Positions 31,811 through 43,065 are shown, numbered from the stretch's first letter. The stretch: 64,000 bases of DNA from Gaeumannomyces sp. JS-464 (GCA_002197995.1 NGZR01000001.1:5022001-5086000); one strand, 5' to 3'. Translations and numbers: made by a program. Notes: a model not told the origin generated them from the letters alone.

Positions 31811-34500
31811 GGTCACGAGGATATGGTTCTCGCCAACGCCATCTCGACGCATACCTAGCCAATGTCTTTATTTTACTTGCAGATATCTCCTGCCATTTTG
31901 GTGGAGGTCAAGACCAGACTGGCTCGATTTGGGTGCGGTCTACCGCGAAACCTTTGCGAGGCAACACCAATCCTGAAACTCCTCTCATCCGGCTTTTTTC
32001 TCTTGCCTTTGTTCGTCCTTCACATCCTCTAACGTGGAGCCGTCTATCTCTCCTTTGGCCTTCTCCATGTACCTTTGTATTGGGCGAGCAGGCTCATCTC
32101 AAAGGTTTATTTCCTTGTTGTAACAATGTGGGCAGGTTGGGATGGGGTTACGAGCGATACCATAGAAGCGATCTTTTCACCTTTCTAATTTGTTCTTCCG
32201 GTTTCTGGTTTTCCTCCCACGGGCATAATAAACAGAAATGCATACTGTTTCTATTTTTCTGTATTATTTCGATCCCACTCGATGCTCCTCATTTGGCAGT
32301 TGGCTTCCTTCGGCTTTGGTCAGTCCCTGCCCGATCTCAGGTCCACACGGCCCCCCGTCTGTTTCCCCCTTTTAGATTGAGCTGCGTCGCAAGTCTCCGC
32401 GAGCGTCACCCAACTTGGACTACCACTTGCCAATTTCGACCCACCGCCGCACCGCATGGAGATGCCAGTTTGTTGTGCATGCGCACGAACGGGGCAGATT
32501 CCCCCACCTCTTTCCCCATGGCCGGGAACGGGGCTAGATTCTAAGACGCCCCAGGCCTCGTGCGTCCTGGCGGCGGCCTTGTTTTCTCAGCTGGCTGTGC
32601 TCAGCTGTCGCCCACCGCCACCCGCGTGGAGGCCGCCTCATGTCGTGGCATTTCAACAGCTAATATGAACGCAGGCAGCAACTGGAGTAACTCAGCATCA
32701 GATGGGGTACCTATCAGTTAGTGTGGGCTTTATCATTGTCAATGATTTGCACGGCAGTGTGCAACACTTGGATGAGCGTGAGTCACTTCCTCCTGTTTGC
32801 GAGTAGGTAGAGAACAAAAATAAGAAGAGAAAAAGAAGAAGAAAAAAAAAGAGAGAGGAAAAAAAAAAAAAAAAAAGAAGGCCAGGCTGTTGCCTATATT
32901 GCCAGAGATCATCCATCATGGGAAGTCCCATACGGCCGTCCAGGGGTCCCTAGCCTCAATTCCCGGACACAAGCATCCGATATCTGCCGGATCCCCTTTC
33001 TAATCTAGATCCTTGGAGCTGTATCGATGGAGCCAGCCATCGGAGCCCTTTTTCCTTTTTATTTTTATTTTTATTTTTTATCGTAGCAGAGATCTCGAAC
33101 CGTGGAAACGAGCTCTCATCAAACACACCGTCCTCTTCGGTTAAGCAGGGCCAGCCCGCCAAGGTGGCGCTGTGCGACTCGAGCAACAAATGCTTGAATC
33201 CCTGCTTGGGTATGGTATTCTCGGCTCCTCACCGCGACATGCGAACGTCGTTTATAAGGAGGGGGAAAAAAGGGCGGGCTTAAAATGCCCAATCAGGCCT
33301 GCGCCTTCATAGTCGGTGTGCCTGCCTGCCGCCCCTGCCGCCGCGTCCCCGGTTATTGTTACCTGCTTCTGTTCTCCAAGAGATACTTGTGGTAATGGAC
33401 GCACGGGTTCTGCATAAGCGCTACGACCTTTCGGGATGGGCGAGGCTGCTGGTTGGCCTGCTGGCGCAGAAACAAGCCCCTGCTGCATCTCGTTGGGTGG
33501 TTGTAGCGGGGGGAGAGAGAGCTGCCGCTGCCGCAGCTGTGCCGGGACCATAGGTCGGACCCACAAACCGATGCCGTATCTGTGGTATGAAGGTTCACCT
33601 GGCAGTACCGGAAAACCGACTGGCAACATAGATATGCTGCCTCAGCTCGAGGCCGTTAGTTTCCGCCTTGTTCTGCATGGGACTTGTGCCAAAAGCAACC
33701 GCCATCCAACACCCCACTGTTTTTCTTTTTCGCCCCTGCTCGTCGGCGCGGGCTGCCCCACGTCTGAGGCCCATCCATCCATTACGACACTCCTCCTTTC
33801 GTTCCGCGCGTTTAGAAGCTGCGCGGTCCTTGGGGTAAAAAAGATATCAGCAAGGTAGTGCCGCGGCGGGTACGGTTACCTGTCAAACTCGATATGCCAC
33901 AAAGGACAGGCTGCTGCTGGGTCTTTTGCTAGGCAGCGACGGGGAGGGCGTGGGTGGTGGTGCAGTGTGAATCCGTCAGCCCAGGAATATATGGAGCCAT
34001 CCGTCTCGGCTGGGAAAGCTGTCGTACTCTCTCGCCACGATGCAAAACGGCAGTTCTTTATAAGGGGTTGCGCCGCGGGCGTGTGCTTACGCTGGTCCCA
34101 GCTGCTGCCAGTCATTGTGATTTCTCTCCTTTTCTCTACTTTCGGTTGATACTTCCTTTTTTTTATTCTTTTCATTCTTCGTAGCACACAGATTGCGCTT
34201 TGATTATATCGTTACACCTCTCTTGTTTGCGTGCACGCATCCCGCATCTTTCTCCCATCCCCGCCTTGCCTGGCGCATTACTCTGCAGCGCACAACGCGC
34301 CTGCGGGTAGCTTCGAGAATCAGCATAGCCGTTTGCTATTGCTCTTGATCAGTTTTTAATAAGAGCTTTAAACCTACCTGCTCTCGCCTGTTCTTCCTCT
34401 TTTCTGAGATTCCCAGCCCACTACACCCTTCTCGCGGGACGCTCCCGCCCATTCCTTGTTTGCCACGACAGGCAACTCTACTGCCAAGCTCACCGCCGTC
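31811..34500. other. 2.7-kb intergenic region with simple repeats
   Basis: No gene is supported. It contains a purine-rich A/AG stretch (32,818-32,880) and a (TTTTTA)n stretch near 33,053-33,080. It may include long UTRs of the flanking genes; the BCS1-like leader is pyrimidine-rich. Confidence 0.4.
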
Positions 34501-36618
34501 ATGTCAAATACCCTCGCCGCCCTAGTTGGCGGCATGTCACCGTCAGGCATCTCTCTACAGGACATCCTGGACAAGGCGGCGCCTGGACTTGGCTTCCTGC
34601 CGTCGTTTCTGCGCACTTGGCTCAAGGTCGACATCAGCAAGGCAATAGGGCTGATCTCGCTGATGGGAGTCACATCAACCGGCTTCGAGTTCCTCAACCG
34701 GGTCGCCGTCAAACTGTCCTGGTGGGTAACGCGCTTTTGCACGGCCTCGGTGTCCATCGCGGCTAGCGACCGGCTTAACCGCGAGGTGCTCAACTGGCTC
34801 GGTGCCATGGTGTTGACGCGGCAGGGCACCCGCATCCTGGCCGCGCGCTCCGAAACCATCAACAACGACTCGTGGGGATGGCGTCAGATCACGGAACGCG
34901 ATGATTTCCGCCACGAACGCCGTAAGCCCATCGAGTACCTGCCCACCTTTGGAGCGACCTGGTTCGTCTACCAGATGAGGCTCTTCGTTGTGCGCCGTGT
35001 CCCGCGAACTCCGAGTGCCTTGCCGCGGTTACTAGGCGCCGACACCCCTGACGAGTATGCCGACGCCCCGAGCGGCAACGAGCCCCTGGTCGTCATGTGC
35101 CTCGGCCGCTCTGTCGAGCCCATCAAGAAGTTCCTAGAGGAATGTCGCGACTTTTCGGACCTCCAGCGCGAGGAGTGCATCACCATCCGCGCCTGCAAGG
35201 GCCAGTACCATCAGTACACCTGGGACACAACCATCCTCCGGCCCGTCCGCCCACTCGAGACGGTCCATTTTGACGAGAAGATCAAGGAGGAGTTGGTGCG
35301 TGACGTGGCAAACTACCTGCAGCCCGAGACCAGGAGGTTTTACCATCAGCGCGGTATTCCGTATCGCAGGGGCTACCTCTTGCACGGTCCTCCGGGCACG
35401 GGCAAGACTTCGCTCTCTCTTGCGCTCGCGGGCATTTTCCGACTCGAGCTGTACCTGCTGCATATCCCCAGCATGAGCAGCGACAAGGAGCTCGAGACCC
35501 TGTTCGCCTCGCTGCCACCGCGCTGCATCGTCTTGCTCGAGGACATCGACGCTGTGGGCATAAAGCGCAAGCAACTTATCGCAACGGACGACGATGACAA
35601 CAACAATGGCCAAGACGACAGCGACGACGAGGATGGGGACGAGGTCCTCCTCCGACACAACTCCCGCACGACCCTCTCGGGCCTGCTAAACGTTCTTGAC
35701 GGCGTTGCTTCCCAGGAGGGCCGCATTGTGCTCATGACGAGCAACATGGCTGAGAAGCTCGACCCGGCGCTGGTCCGCCCAGGGCGCATTGACCGCAAGA
35801 TCTACCTGGGGAACATCAGCCAGGAGTCTGCGCGCCTGATGTTCCTGCGAATGTACCGCCCTGCGGAGGATGCCGAGCTGCCTGGAACTGAGGATGAGAA
35901 GGGGGGGATGGGAGCGCACAGGGCGGGAGAGAGTGGCAAAGGCAGCGAGGGCGAGGTGTCGAGACAGGATACCAGCAGCGGGCCTGGATCCACACCCCAG
36001 CCACAGCCGCAACCACGGTCTGCACTGTTATCAGCCATCCTGAAGGAGAAAACCAGGAGCACCGTCGTGGACGTCTCGGCCGATACCCTCGCGCAACTGT
36101 CGATTGACTTCTCGACAAAAATCCCCGAGACCACATTCACCCCCGCCGTGTTGCAAGGCTACCTGCTTTCGCACAGGACCGATCCTGTGGCCGCGGTCGA
36201 AAACGTGGAGGTGTGGGTGGCCGCGGAGCTGGCGTATATGGATACCCAAAAGGCACTCGCCAAGAATTTGCGTGAGCGCAAGTTGAGGATTAAGAAGAAG
36301 AAGCTCCAGGCTCTCAAAAAGCTCGCCATGGGGAGCTCCTCGTCGCTATCGACAACCGCTGGATCCGCAGCATCATCGCCGATCGCGGACCCCAAGGAGA
36401 AGAAGCAAGAGAAGTCGGATGGACCCACCACGACAAAAGAAAAGGGATCAGGAGCGGCAGCCGTGGTGACCAGCAATGAGGAGGGGAGCACAAAGAACGA
36501 GAAGAAAGAGTCAGCCGAAGATGTAACCGAGGCCATAACGGACGCGAAGAAGGATCAAGATTACTCCCCGTCAACCCTCAAGACTAATGGCAAGGCAACG
36601 TCTCCGAATGGGGATTAG
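34501..36618 (+). CDS. BCS1-like AAA ATPase
   Basis: A single intact exon encodes 705 aa. The BCS1 N-terminal region contains a hydrophobic stretch (AIGLISLMGVTSTGFEFL) and the BCS1-specific domain ending WGWRQITERDDFRHERRKPI. The AAA module has Walker A GPPGTGKT (296-303), Walker B CIVLLEDID (342-350), and the sensor/arginine-finger region RPGRIDRKIYLG. Yeast Bcs1 inserts the Rieske iron-sulfur protein into complex III. This protein is longer than the ~450-aa orthologue because of acidic and Gly-rich insertions after Walker B and after the AAA core, plus a Lys/Ser/Glu-rich tail of about 130 residues. It is therefore probably one of the expanded fungal BCS1-like paralogues rather than Bcs1 itself. 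Confidence 0.88.
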   Translation: MSNTLAALVGGMSPSGISLQDILDKAAPGLGFLPSFLRTWLKVDISKAIGLISLMGVTSTGFEFLNRVAVKLSWWVTRFCTASVSIAASDRLNREVLNWLGAMVLTRQGTRILAARSETINNDSWGWRQITERDDFRHERRKPIEYLPTFGATWFVYQMRLFVVRRVPRTPSALPRLLGADTPDEYADAPSGNEPLVVMCLGRSVEPIKKFLEECRDFSDLQREECITIRACKGQYHQYTWDTTILRPVRPLETVHFDEKIKEELVRDVANYLQPETRRFYHQRGIPYRRGYLLHGPPGTGKTSLSLALAGIFRLELYLLHIPSMSSDKELETLFASLPPRCIVLLEDIDAVGIKRKQLIATDDDDNNNGQDDSDDEDGDEVLLRHNSRTTLSGLLNVLDGVASQEGRIVLMTSNMAEKLDPALVRPGRIDRKIYLGNISQESARLMFLRMYRPAEDAELPGTEDEKGGMGAHRAGESGKGSEGEVSRQDTSSGPGSTPQPQPQPRSALLSAILKEKTRSTVVDVSADTLAQLSIDFSTKIPETTFTPAVLQGYLLSHRTDPVAAVENVEVWVAAELAYMDTQKALAKNLRERKLRIKKKKLQALKKLAMGSSSSLSTTAGSAASSPIADPKEKKQEKSDGPTTTKEKGSGAAAVVTSNEEGSTKNEKKESAEDVTEAITDAKKDQDYSPSTLKTNGKATSPNGD

Positions 36619-37495
36619 AGAGTGTGGGGCAGGCCAGCCGAACGAGACTGGCACCATGGCTGTGGAGGGAAGTGCTTTTAGCCTTTTTTTTTTTTTTTTT
36701 CTTTCTTTCTGGAAATGATGACAGCATAGGTGGGAACGCATTCTAGCCAGATAGAGGACTAGCCAAAAATAGAGTGAAAGATGAAAAGAAAGAGAGAAAA
36801 AAACGCGGCACTAGTAATTAAAAGCTTTAGATCGGCATAGATTTCGCTCGTGTGACTGATGAGGTCTCCTCCATCTGATGCCACTCGCACAAGATTTGTT
36901 GCGAGGCGTACGCCCCAAATACGGGATCTGTCCCATTCCCCCCCCCCCCCCCCCCCCCCCCGCATCACCTAGAATGCGACAATACCCGGCTCTTGGATCG
37001 CCGTGGTGAATGGTAAGAAAGGTGTCGGCGCCAATGGTGTTTTTGGGACTCAAGTAGGCCATGAAGATAGCGAGTTTTGTTGTCGGCGACAAGAGCCGTG
37101 AGAAGGCCGCTCCCACAAGATAGCTCTCGTGGTCGTAAATACCATCGAGGGTGTTGAGCGGGAGTGTCGAGTTGAATGCTCTAAATGCCAATCATTATGG
37201 CAATGTGTTTGGGAGCGATTCCTGCGGCCGCACGACTAAGCAACAAGATGCACCCACCCTTAGACCAACATGACATGGCGCACGGGCCAGCCCGAGTAGA
37301 TATAGAATTGACTGAGGCAGTTGAGGTGCTCCGGCGACGGAACCCTGGTTCGAGAGAAGCTTCGTATCCCTCGCGGCCGGGGTAGCCGTGAACGAGTAGC
37401 GAGGGCCCGGTCGTCGTCGACGTTGGTGGAGCCGTCGCGAGCGCTGGGGTTGTAGATGAACGAGACGGCGGCTCGGAAGGAAAGCTGCAGTGTAA
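36619..37495. other. Intergenic with T- and C-tracts and a weak minus-strand reading
   Basis: A T-run lies near 36685-36700 and a C24 tract at 36938-36961. On the minus strand, 37191..36811 is open for 126 codons, the first ~75 of which look protein-like (MAFRAFNSTLPLNTLDGIYD...). Another such segment (FRAAVSFIYNPSARDGSTNV) lies near 37,470-37,410. I cannot join them into a gene or name a family. Confidence 0.3.
36938..36961. repeat. C24 homopolymer
   Basis: Twenty-four consecutive C residues, very unusual in a fungal nuclear genome. A tract like this can be an assembly or sequencing artefact or a strong G-quadruplex former on the minus strand. Confidence 0.95.
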
Positions 37496-38426
37496 TTATT
37501 GTTCCTGGGCGTCGGTGTTGGGCTCACCCTCGGCCTGTAATCTGCCGTCAGCCTCTTGGAAGCCCTCGTCAGAAGCCGCGACGACCGTCTTCACCTCCTG
37601 GTAAACAGCAGCCTCGACCACCACCTGGCCGTTGCCAACCCCCGCTCCGAACTCAACCTCTTCTTCGAGCTCCTCCGGAGGATCCTCATCTATGTCGTCG
37701 TCAATGGTGACCAGAGGGGCGGCAACCTCGACAACGCTGTCGTCGTCGTCGTCGCCATCGTCCCGCACGTCGATGGCATCATCCGCGCTTGCAATTTGTG
37801 CGCCATCAACGCCTCCGTCGAGCCGGCTTGCGCTTAGCCCGCTACTCTCGGAGAACTCAGCCGAGACATGGTAGTCTGCCTGACAGCCAGCGTCGTCGGC
37901 CCTCTTGCCGCAGCAGTCCCAGTAAAAGCCTTCGGGGTGTTGCTGGATATTCTCGGGCGTGTCTATAGGGCCCCAAACGTCTGGATCATTCGCGTGGTCG
38001 TCCCAAAGGCCACACTCGAGGTCGGGTTCGAGCTCGCCTGGGAGTGCAACGGCTCAGCAGAGGTCCTTGGAACGTCACGAGTCGCTGGTACGTGTGCGGT
38101 CAGGGTGTGATCTTACCCTCGTGGAACTTGCACGCGTCGTGGCGATTGCGGCTCGCGAAGAAGGGGCCTTCGCAGCGCTCGCAGCTGAACAGGTCGGCAG
38201 CAGCGGCGACGCTGGCGCTCGGGGGAGTCTTGCGCTTTCTGTTTGGCATGGGCGCGACGCCGATAATCTCGACCTCATCCTCGTCATAGTCGTCGTCGTC
38301 GGGCGATTGCGGGGCCTGCAAGAGATCAATCAGGTCGATGGCGCGCTTCAATGTCGACGGCTCGTTGCATATCGCAAGGAGAACCGTATGTGCCACTCCC
38401 CTGGGCAGAGATTTGATGCGATCCAT
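37496..38426 (-). CDS. CHORD-like zinc-finger protein
   Basis: Exons 38426..38117 and 38037..37496 encode 283 aa, joined at a split Gly codon (FHEG|ELEPD). The zinc module has C82-x2-C85, C99-x2-H102, W143-D-C145-C146 and C155-x4-H160, in the order of CHORD domains (C-x2-C ... CxxH ... WxCC ... C-x4-H). An N-terminal helical stretch and a DDDDYDEDEVEIIGV motif (SUMO-interaction-like: acidic run plus EIIGV) precede it. A very acidic tail (DDGDDDDSVVEV, PPEELEEEVEF) follows. This is a widespread fungal family of unknown role. The start at MDRIKSLPRG is chosen because it begins the conserved part; an ATG further upstream at 38498 is in frame. Confidence 0.75.
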
Positions 38427-39696
38427 GTTGCGCAGGTTCCTCGTATTTGGGGAACGCGCGTGGCCAAAAAGTAGCAAAGGAAATCTGAATGCAAGCACCT
38501 CCCGGGTCTGCAGAGATCAATATGCGAGAATTGGGTGTTGCGGGAGAGAATTGGTGCAATTTTGGGTTTCAGAGAGGAGAGCAAGTGCCTCCCATCTCGT
38601 GCCGTCAGGAGGGCAAGGCCGTTTTATTGTCCGTTTGCCTTGCCACCTCTCCCGTCCCGTCGCGACGACCTGGTTCCCGCCCCAGCCTATGTGGACGCCA
38701 ACCGATCCATCCCTGCGTGAGCTTATCGATACATGCGTGCATCCTGTGGGTAGGCGCCACGGCAAGGGAGCCCTGTATGAGCGCAGCACGGGCACCATCC
38801 CCCGGGCTTCTCGACCCTGTGCGACACGAGCCGCGCCCCGCCGTTCCCGAAATAGTGGAGTTTAAGGGACGATCCACGCTTGGTCAGACCCGGGCAGCCC
38901 AGTCCGGCCCAGCCCTGTAGGTGTAGGTGCGCTTCATCATGCATTCAGCTGTGCACCAGACATCGTTTGATCCGTTCAGCGATGCCATCGAAACGAACGA
39001 AGAGGCACCATTCAGTGGAAAATGTCCCTTAGTCAGGAGATTGAGGAGGTATGCATAAACCATTCTTTTCCGTTATTCATTCATGTGACAGCATCCGCTA
39101 ATGAGCCATAGACATGGAAACTGCCAGACCATCATCCTCTTCTTTTCCCTTCGTGCTCCATCCCGAATGCAGCCCGGGAAACCCATTTTATTCCACTCCG
39201 CAAAATGAAACAACACGATTGACATCCATGTTATCCATGTTCCTGTGATGCTTGTCCCAGTACTCCAATACAGAACATGCTCGACTTGGCAAGTCCAAAA
39301 CAGTTACAACACGTCCCCTTTGGAGAGTCTAACAGATACGAAAGAAACAAAGAGAATAAAAAGACATCTGGTAGAAGGAGAGAGACACAGACCGTCCCGT
39401 TCGAAAAGTCAAACAAACATGGAAGAAGGAAACGGAATAAAAAAGACAACCGATAGAAATAGAGATGTGCTCCTCGTTTGCTCATAACACTCCTCGCCGA
39501 TACCACAGGCTCAGGTAAATGGTGTAGGTTTTTCGGCTGGCGATGGCGCAGGAGCCCTCATTTTTGGACCCGCCAATGCTGCTTGTGTCCTTGCGTTGTC
39601 GATCAGAGTTCTTGCATCTCCGATGAGAGGGCAATGCCGTCGTGGCAAGCCATCTAGCTCTTGGCCCGAGATAGGTTCCAGGTATGTGTGGTGCTT
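38427..39696. other. Intergenic with an ~81-bp imperfect tandem duplication
   Basis: No gene is supported. The stretch 39312-39473 holds two imperfect copies of an A/G-rich unit. Confidence 0.4.
39312..39473. repeat. Imperfect tandem duplication, period ~81 bp
   Basis: Copy 1 starts CGTCCCCTTTGGAGAGTC at 39312 and copy 2 starts CGTCCCGTTCGAAAAGTC at 39393. Both then share AATAAAAA(A)GACA and TAGAA blocks at the same spacing. The copies are noticeably diverged. Confidence 0.65.
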
Positions 39697-40127
39697 CTAG
39701 CGCGTAGCCGAGCGGGCGAGAGCGATCTTCCGGAGCGCGGTCGGGTCGCGCAGGTCCTCGACGCTCCTGAATATGACACCTCCTGACATGAGGTCGAGGT
39801 CGTCGCCTTCGAGACTGTCATCTCGGTACTTGGACCGGCTGGTGAGGTAGTTCGGATCCCTCAGATCTGCTGGGTTTTTAAAGAGCGTGCCGGAAGACAT
39901 TGGGTCGAGGTCATGGTCTTCGAGCCAATTATCCTGGCACTTGGACTGGCTGGTGGGATGGGCAGGCCCCGCATCTCTGCTGGGCTTCCGACGAGAACGC
40001 CAGACGACATGGCGTCGAGGTCGTCTTCGCTACTGCCGTCTTGGTGCTTGAGCTTGCGAGTGAGGTAGGTAGGATTGGGCAGCTCTTCCCAGTCGTAGAA
40101 GGGGGCGCCAGGCGACTTGACGTCGAG
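39697..40127 (-). repeat. Four-unit 111-bp coding tandem repeat
   Basis: Units run on the minus strand 40127..40020, 40019..39910, 39909..39799 and 39798..39697. Each opens with CTCGAC (Leu-Asp) and carries an MSSG-like and a DLRDP-like block. Divergence between units is moderate, so this is an old duplication under coding constraint. Confidence 0.85.
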
Positions 40128-40471
40128 TCTTGTATCGCCTCCCCCTCCGCTTGCGTAGGCGCCGGCGGCGTGGGCACTTCAAGGCTCTCTTCGGGAGACA
40201 GAACGAGGACAAGCGTCTCGCTGTCGGTGGAGTAATCTTCGTCGCCAGAAGTAAGGCGCTCTGACCTGACGGGCGACGTCCGGAAGATGGTGAACCCTTC
40301 CTTGGGCTGCTGGCAGCGCGTAGCGCCGCGCTTGGCAGAGAAGAATCTCAGAGATGCCATTTCGATGATGGTTGGAGCGATTTGTTCTCTTCTGTCCAGA
40401 TCTTCCTTGTCTGAAGACCCAGCTCGCTCCGATCCGTTATGGCGATGCTGTCTTGAGACGAGATCGTTCAT
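39697..40471 (-). CDS. Tandem-repeat protein of unknown function, frame-disrupted
   Basis: Reading starts at MNDLVSRQHRHN (40471) or at the downstream MASLRFFSAKRG (40360). A polar N-terminal region contains TSGDEDYSTDSETLVLVLSPEESLEVP, followed by four consecutive ~37-residue units ending the protein. Unit consensus: LD-x-MSSG-x-LF-x-x-PA-DLRDPxYLTxxSKxxDxSLEDD. Units 1 to 4 are 108, 110, 111 and ~102 bp. Unit 2 is exactly one base short, and reading drops out of frame there (~39945). A second one-base loss is needed in the GGGGG run near 40142 to connect the N-terminal part. I know no family with this repeat. No signal peptide or membrane segment. A TATA-like element lies upstream. Confidence 0.6.
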
Positions 40472-41619
40472 GCAGCAAAGCGGGTCCTCTTTCCGGAGTT
40501 GATGGCAGGATATGCCTCTGCAGGCTTCTTGCTGTGAACTCGAGTGTCGGAGGAATAGTTGAGAAGGAACCCTGAGAGAGCCAAGAGGGAAACAGGCTCG
40601 AGATATATACATGAGAGGGAGGTGCGAGAACAAGACTGGAATACACAGTTACCGGCCCGTCAACTTTATTTAAGAGTCACCCGCTCAATTCAACGTTGTC
40701 AACGGCATCTTTCTCCGATCAAGTCCTTGACTTTGGTAAGCCAATGGGCGAGGAAGTCTGGGAAGCATTTGGTGAGTACGGGTCTCCGCGCCATCCTTTC
40801 TCGGAGAACCTACTATACAATCGGAGGTACGGTTGGATTCAGCCGCAAAAGTTAAGGGCGTGACGTCCAGAGCCAGGGCGTGGATGCTCTACCCGGTATT
40901 CACTTATTTCTAATCCTCCAAGGAGAAGCGCGTCGACATAGCAAGGCGTTGACATGGGTTCGAAGCTGGTATCCGCTGCCGTTGAGACGCAGTCCAACGG
41001 GTGCCTCCCATGGGTGCCTCTGTCAAGCTACAGTCGTGGATGGCGGATGTCAATATCCAAGTTTGCGGAGAGCCTAGCTTGGGTGCCACAGCAGCCTCCA
41101 GGGAGAGCTAAGGTTGAAGCCTTGACAAAGTTGGGGCCCCTGAAGTCTACCATGAGAGGTTTACAACTAAAGTGACTGAAGGCAGCCGGGAGTGTTGTAT
41201 AGCCATGGTAGCGCGATTCTTTGGAGGCCTCAGGGTCCGGCGGTTTAAATTACCGCGGAATGTTTCCGAGGTACTCGGTGGGATTCTGGACCCGACTCAT
41301 AAAATCTGATCCACGCGCCAGGCAAAATCCAGGGAATGACGGACCGGAGATAATTGATGAAAAATATGGTACTGAATGCTTGAGAGAAAGGAAACGGCAA
41401 AGTATAAATACAATTTGTCCAGTAAGTAATGACAACGAAACAGGGGGCAATGTACATAGTATCAGTCTTCTAGATCAATGCCAGCATTGTTAAACAGTGA
41501 TTTATGGTCCAGTGGAGAGCCAATATTCTGTCCCTGTATCCAGAATAAACTTCAAAGAGAGCCTGGGCGGCTTGAGTGTATTTCAGAAAAAATGGGGGGT
41601 CCCAAGGAATCGTCGCAAA
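40472..41619. other. Intergenic, no gene seen
   Basis: Promoter of the repeat-protein gene and the 3' flank of the cutinase gene. The part 41.2-41.6 kb is AT-rich. Confidence 0.4.
40602..40610 (-). promoter_or_regulatory. TATA box of the repeat-protein gene
   Basis: GTATATAT on the minus strand, about 130 bp upstream of the proposed start codon at 40471. Confidence 0.4.
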
Positions 41620-42915
41620 CTAGGGATCCTCATCGGATGACAGCGCGGTCCCAGCGCCTAAGGCCGGAGAGGCTACCGGGGGGGCTACCGACTCTAGCGC
41701 ACTGTCATTGGGAGGAATAGACGCGCCCGATGAGGCGCACGCGTCCGAAGGCGCTCCAGCGGGTGGCGAGCTAGCATCCGGGGCAGGGGCTTGAGCAGGC
41801 GGCGTCCCAGCAACAGGGGCTGGTGCCGCAGGTGGAGGAGGCGCGGCGGCAGGAGGGGCTGCAGGAGCGGCAGGAGGTGGCCCAGCGGTGGGCGGCGCCG
41901 GCGCGGCACCTGGGGCCGGCCCCGCAGCAGGCAGAGGGGGCGGCGCGGCGCCAGGAGCAGGTGGCGCGGGTGGCGCCTGCCGGGAGATAACACGGCCGCG
42001 GATACGGATCTCGCGGGGTGCGGATGAGCCCGCCTGGGCCGTTTTGACTTGGTCCAAGACAAACTGTGTGGCCGCCGTGCCCTGGGTATCGACATAGGTA
42101 ACGTGCACGTTGATATCGTTTCCGCTGTCGCAGAACATGTCGCCGGCGCTGCAGAAGCTAGCCATGCGAGGTGCCACGGCGCCGCATCCCGCGACGTCTT
42201 TGCGTGGGAAAACCTGCGTTGCTGGTCAGACTCGGGCTGGGCGGGCCATGTTTCAACAAGTCACACTTTTAAGCGCTCGAGAACATACGCCGTCTTTGGT
42301 GGCATTGCCCTGGTTGAAGGGGGCAGACGCGTTTCTGGAGGGGTCGCCCATCATCACCACGGCGGCGACTGAAGAGACGAGGCGCACCTAGCCGTCAGTT
42401 ACACCATGGATGACATTATGGAGGGGGTCGGAGCGAAACCGCTCACTCTTGTTAGCCTTATCATTGGAGATGGCCGGCGCCTGGTCGAAGGTGGCCTCGC
42501 TAGCGCCACACACGATATCGGCGGCGACATGTGCGCCCTGTGAGTAACCCATGAGCACAATCTTGCTGTCAGGGCACGCGGCGATGTAGTCGTTGATAAG
42601 CGACGACATGGCCACGATTCCGGCCTTCTGAGACGCCTTGTAGTCGCTCAGCTTGGCAGGGTAGTCGACCGAGACAAAGTCGGATCCTGGAATCTTGGAG
42701 ACCACGTCCTCGGCCACTTGGCGCAAGAAGCCCGGGCCAGGCTTCTCCTCGCTGGCACGCGCCACGATGATGTGCACGCCCGGCATGCAGTTTATCTTGG
42801 CGGGTGGAGGCGAGGCCGGAGACTCTTGGGCGCTGGCGGTCGGCAGGGCTAGAAGACAGCAGCCGGCTGCTGCCAGGAGAGCGCCAGAAAGGCGCCTCGG
42901 AGGCGTCGGACACAT
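41620..42915 (-). CDS. Secreted CE5 cutinase / acetylxylan esterase with Pro-Ala-rich tail
   Basis: Exons 42915..42447, 42368..42289 and 42213..41620 encode 380 aa with all phases closing. Signal peptide to about residue 30 (LSGALLAAAGCCLLALPTASA). The alpha/beta-hydrolase core has GYSQGA with nucleophile Ser125, and FCDSGNDINVHVTYV carrying the likely acid and base (Asp212, His220). Cysteines are placed as in CE5 (Cys43, Cys114, Cys137, Cys204, Cys211). CE5 enzymes cleave cutin esters or acetyl groups on xylan outside the cell. After the core (~residue 262) comes a ~118-residue tail of Pro/Ala/Gly repeats. It ends ALSSDEDP without a carbohydrate-binding module or GPI signal. Many CE5 enzymes stop near 220-230 aa, so this tail is unusual. 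Confidence 0.88.
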
Positions 42916-43056
42916 GGTCAAGGTATTCTTGGTGGCTCGTGGGGTCTGGCTTCACTGGACTAGGCCACCGGTGGACGGGAGCATGTCGTATGGGGAAGGT
43001 AAGAGGCGCAGATGTAGATGGTCCCATCACTTCATGATAACGACCCGCAGATGAGG

Positions 43057-43065
43057 TCTTATATA
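43057..43065 (-). promoter_or_regulatory. TATA box of the cutinase gene
   Basis: TATATAAGA on the minus strand, about 145 bp upstream of the start codon. Confidence 0.5.
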
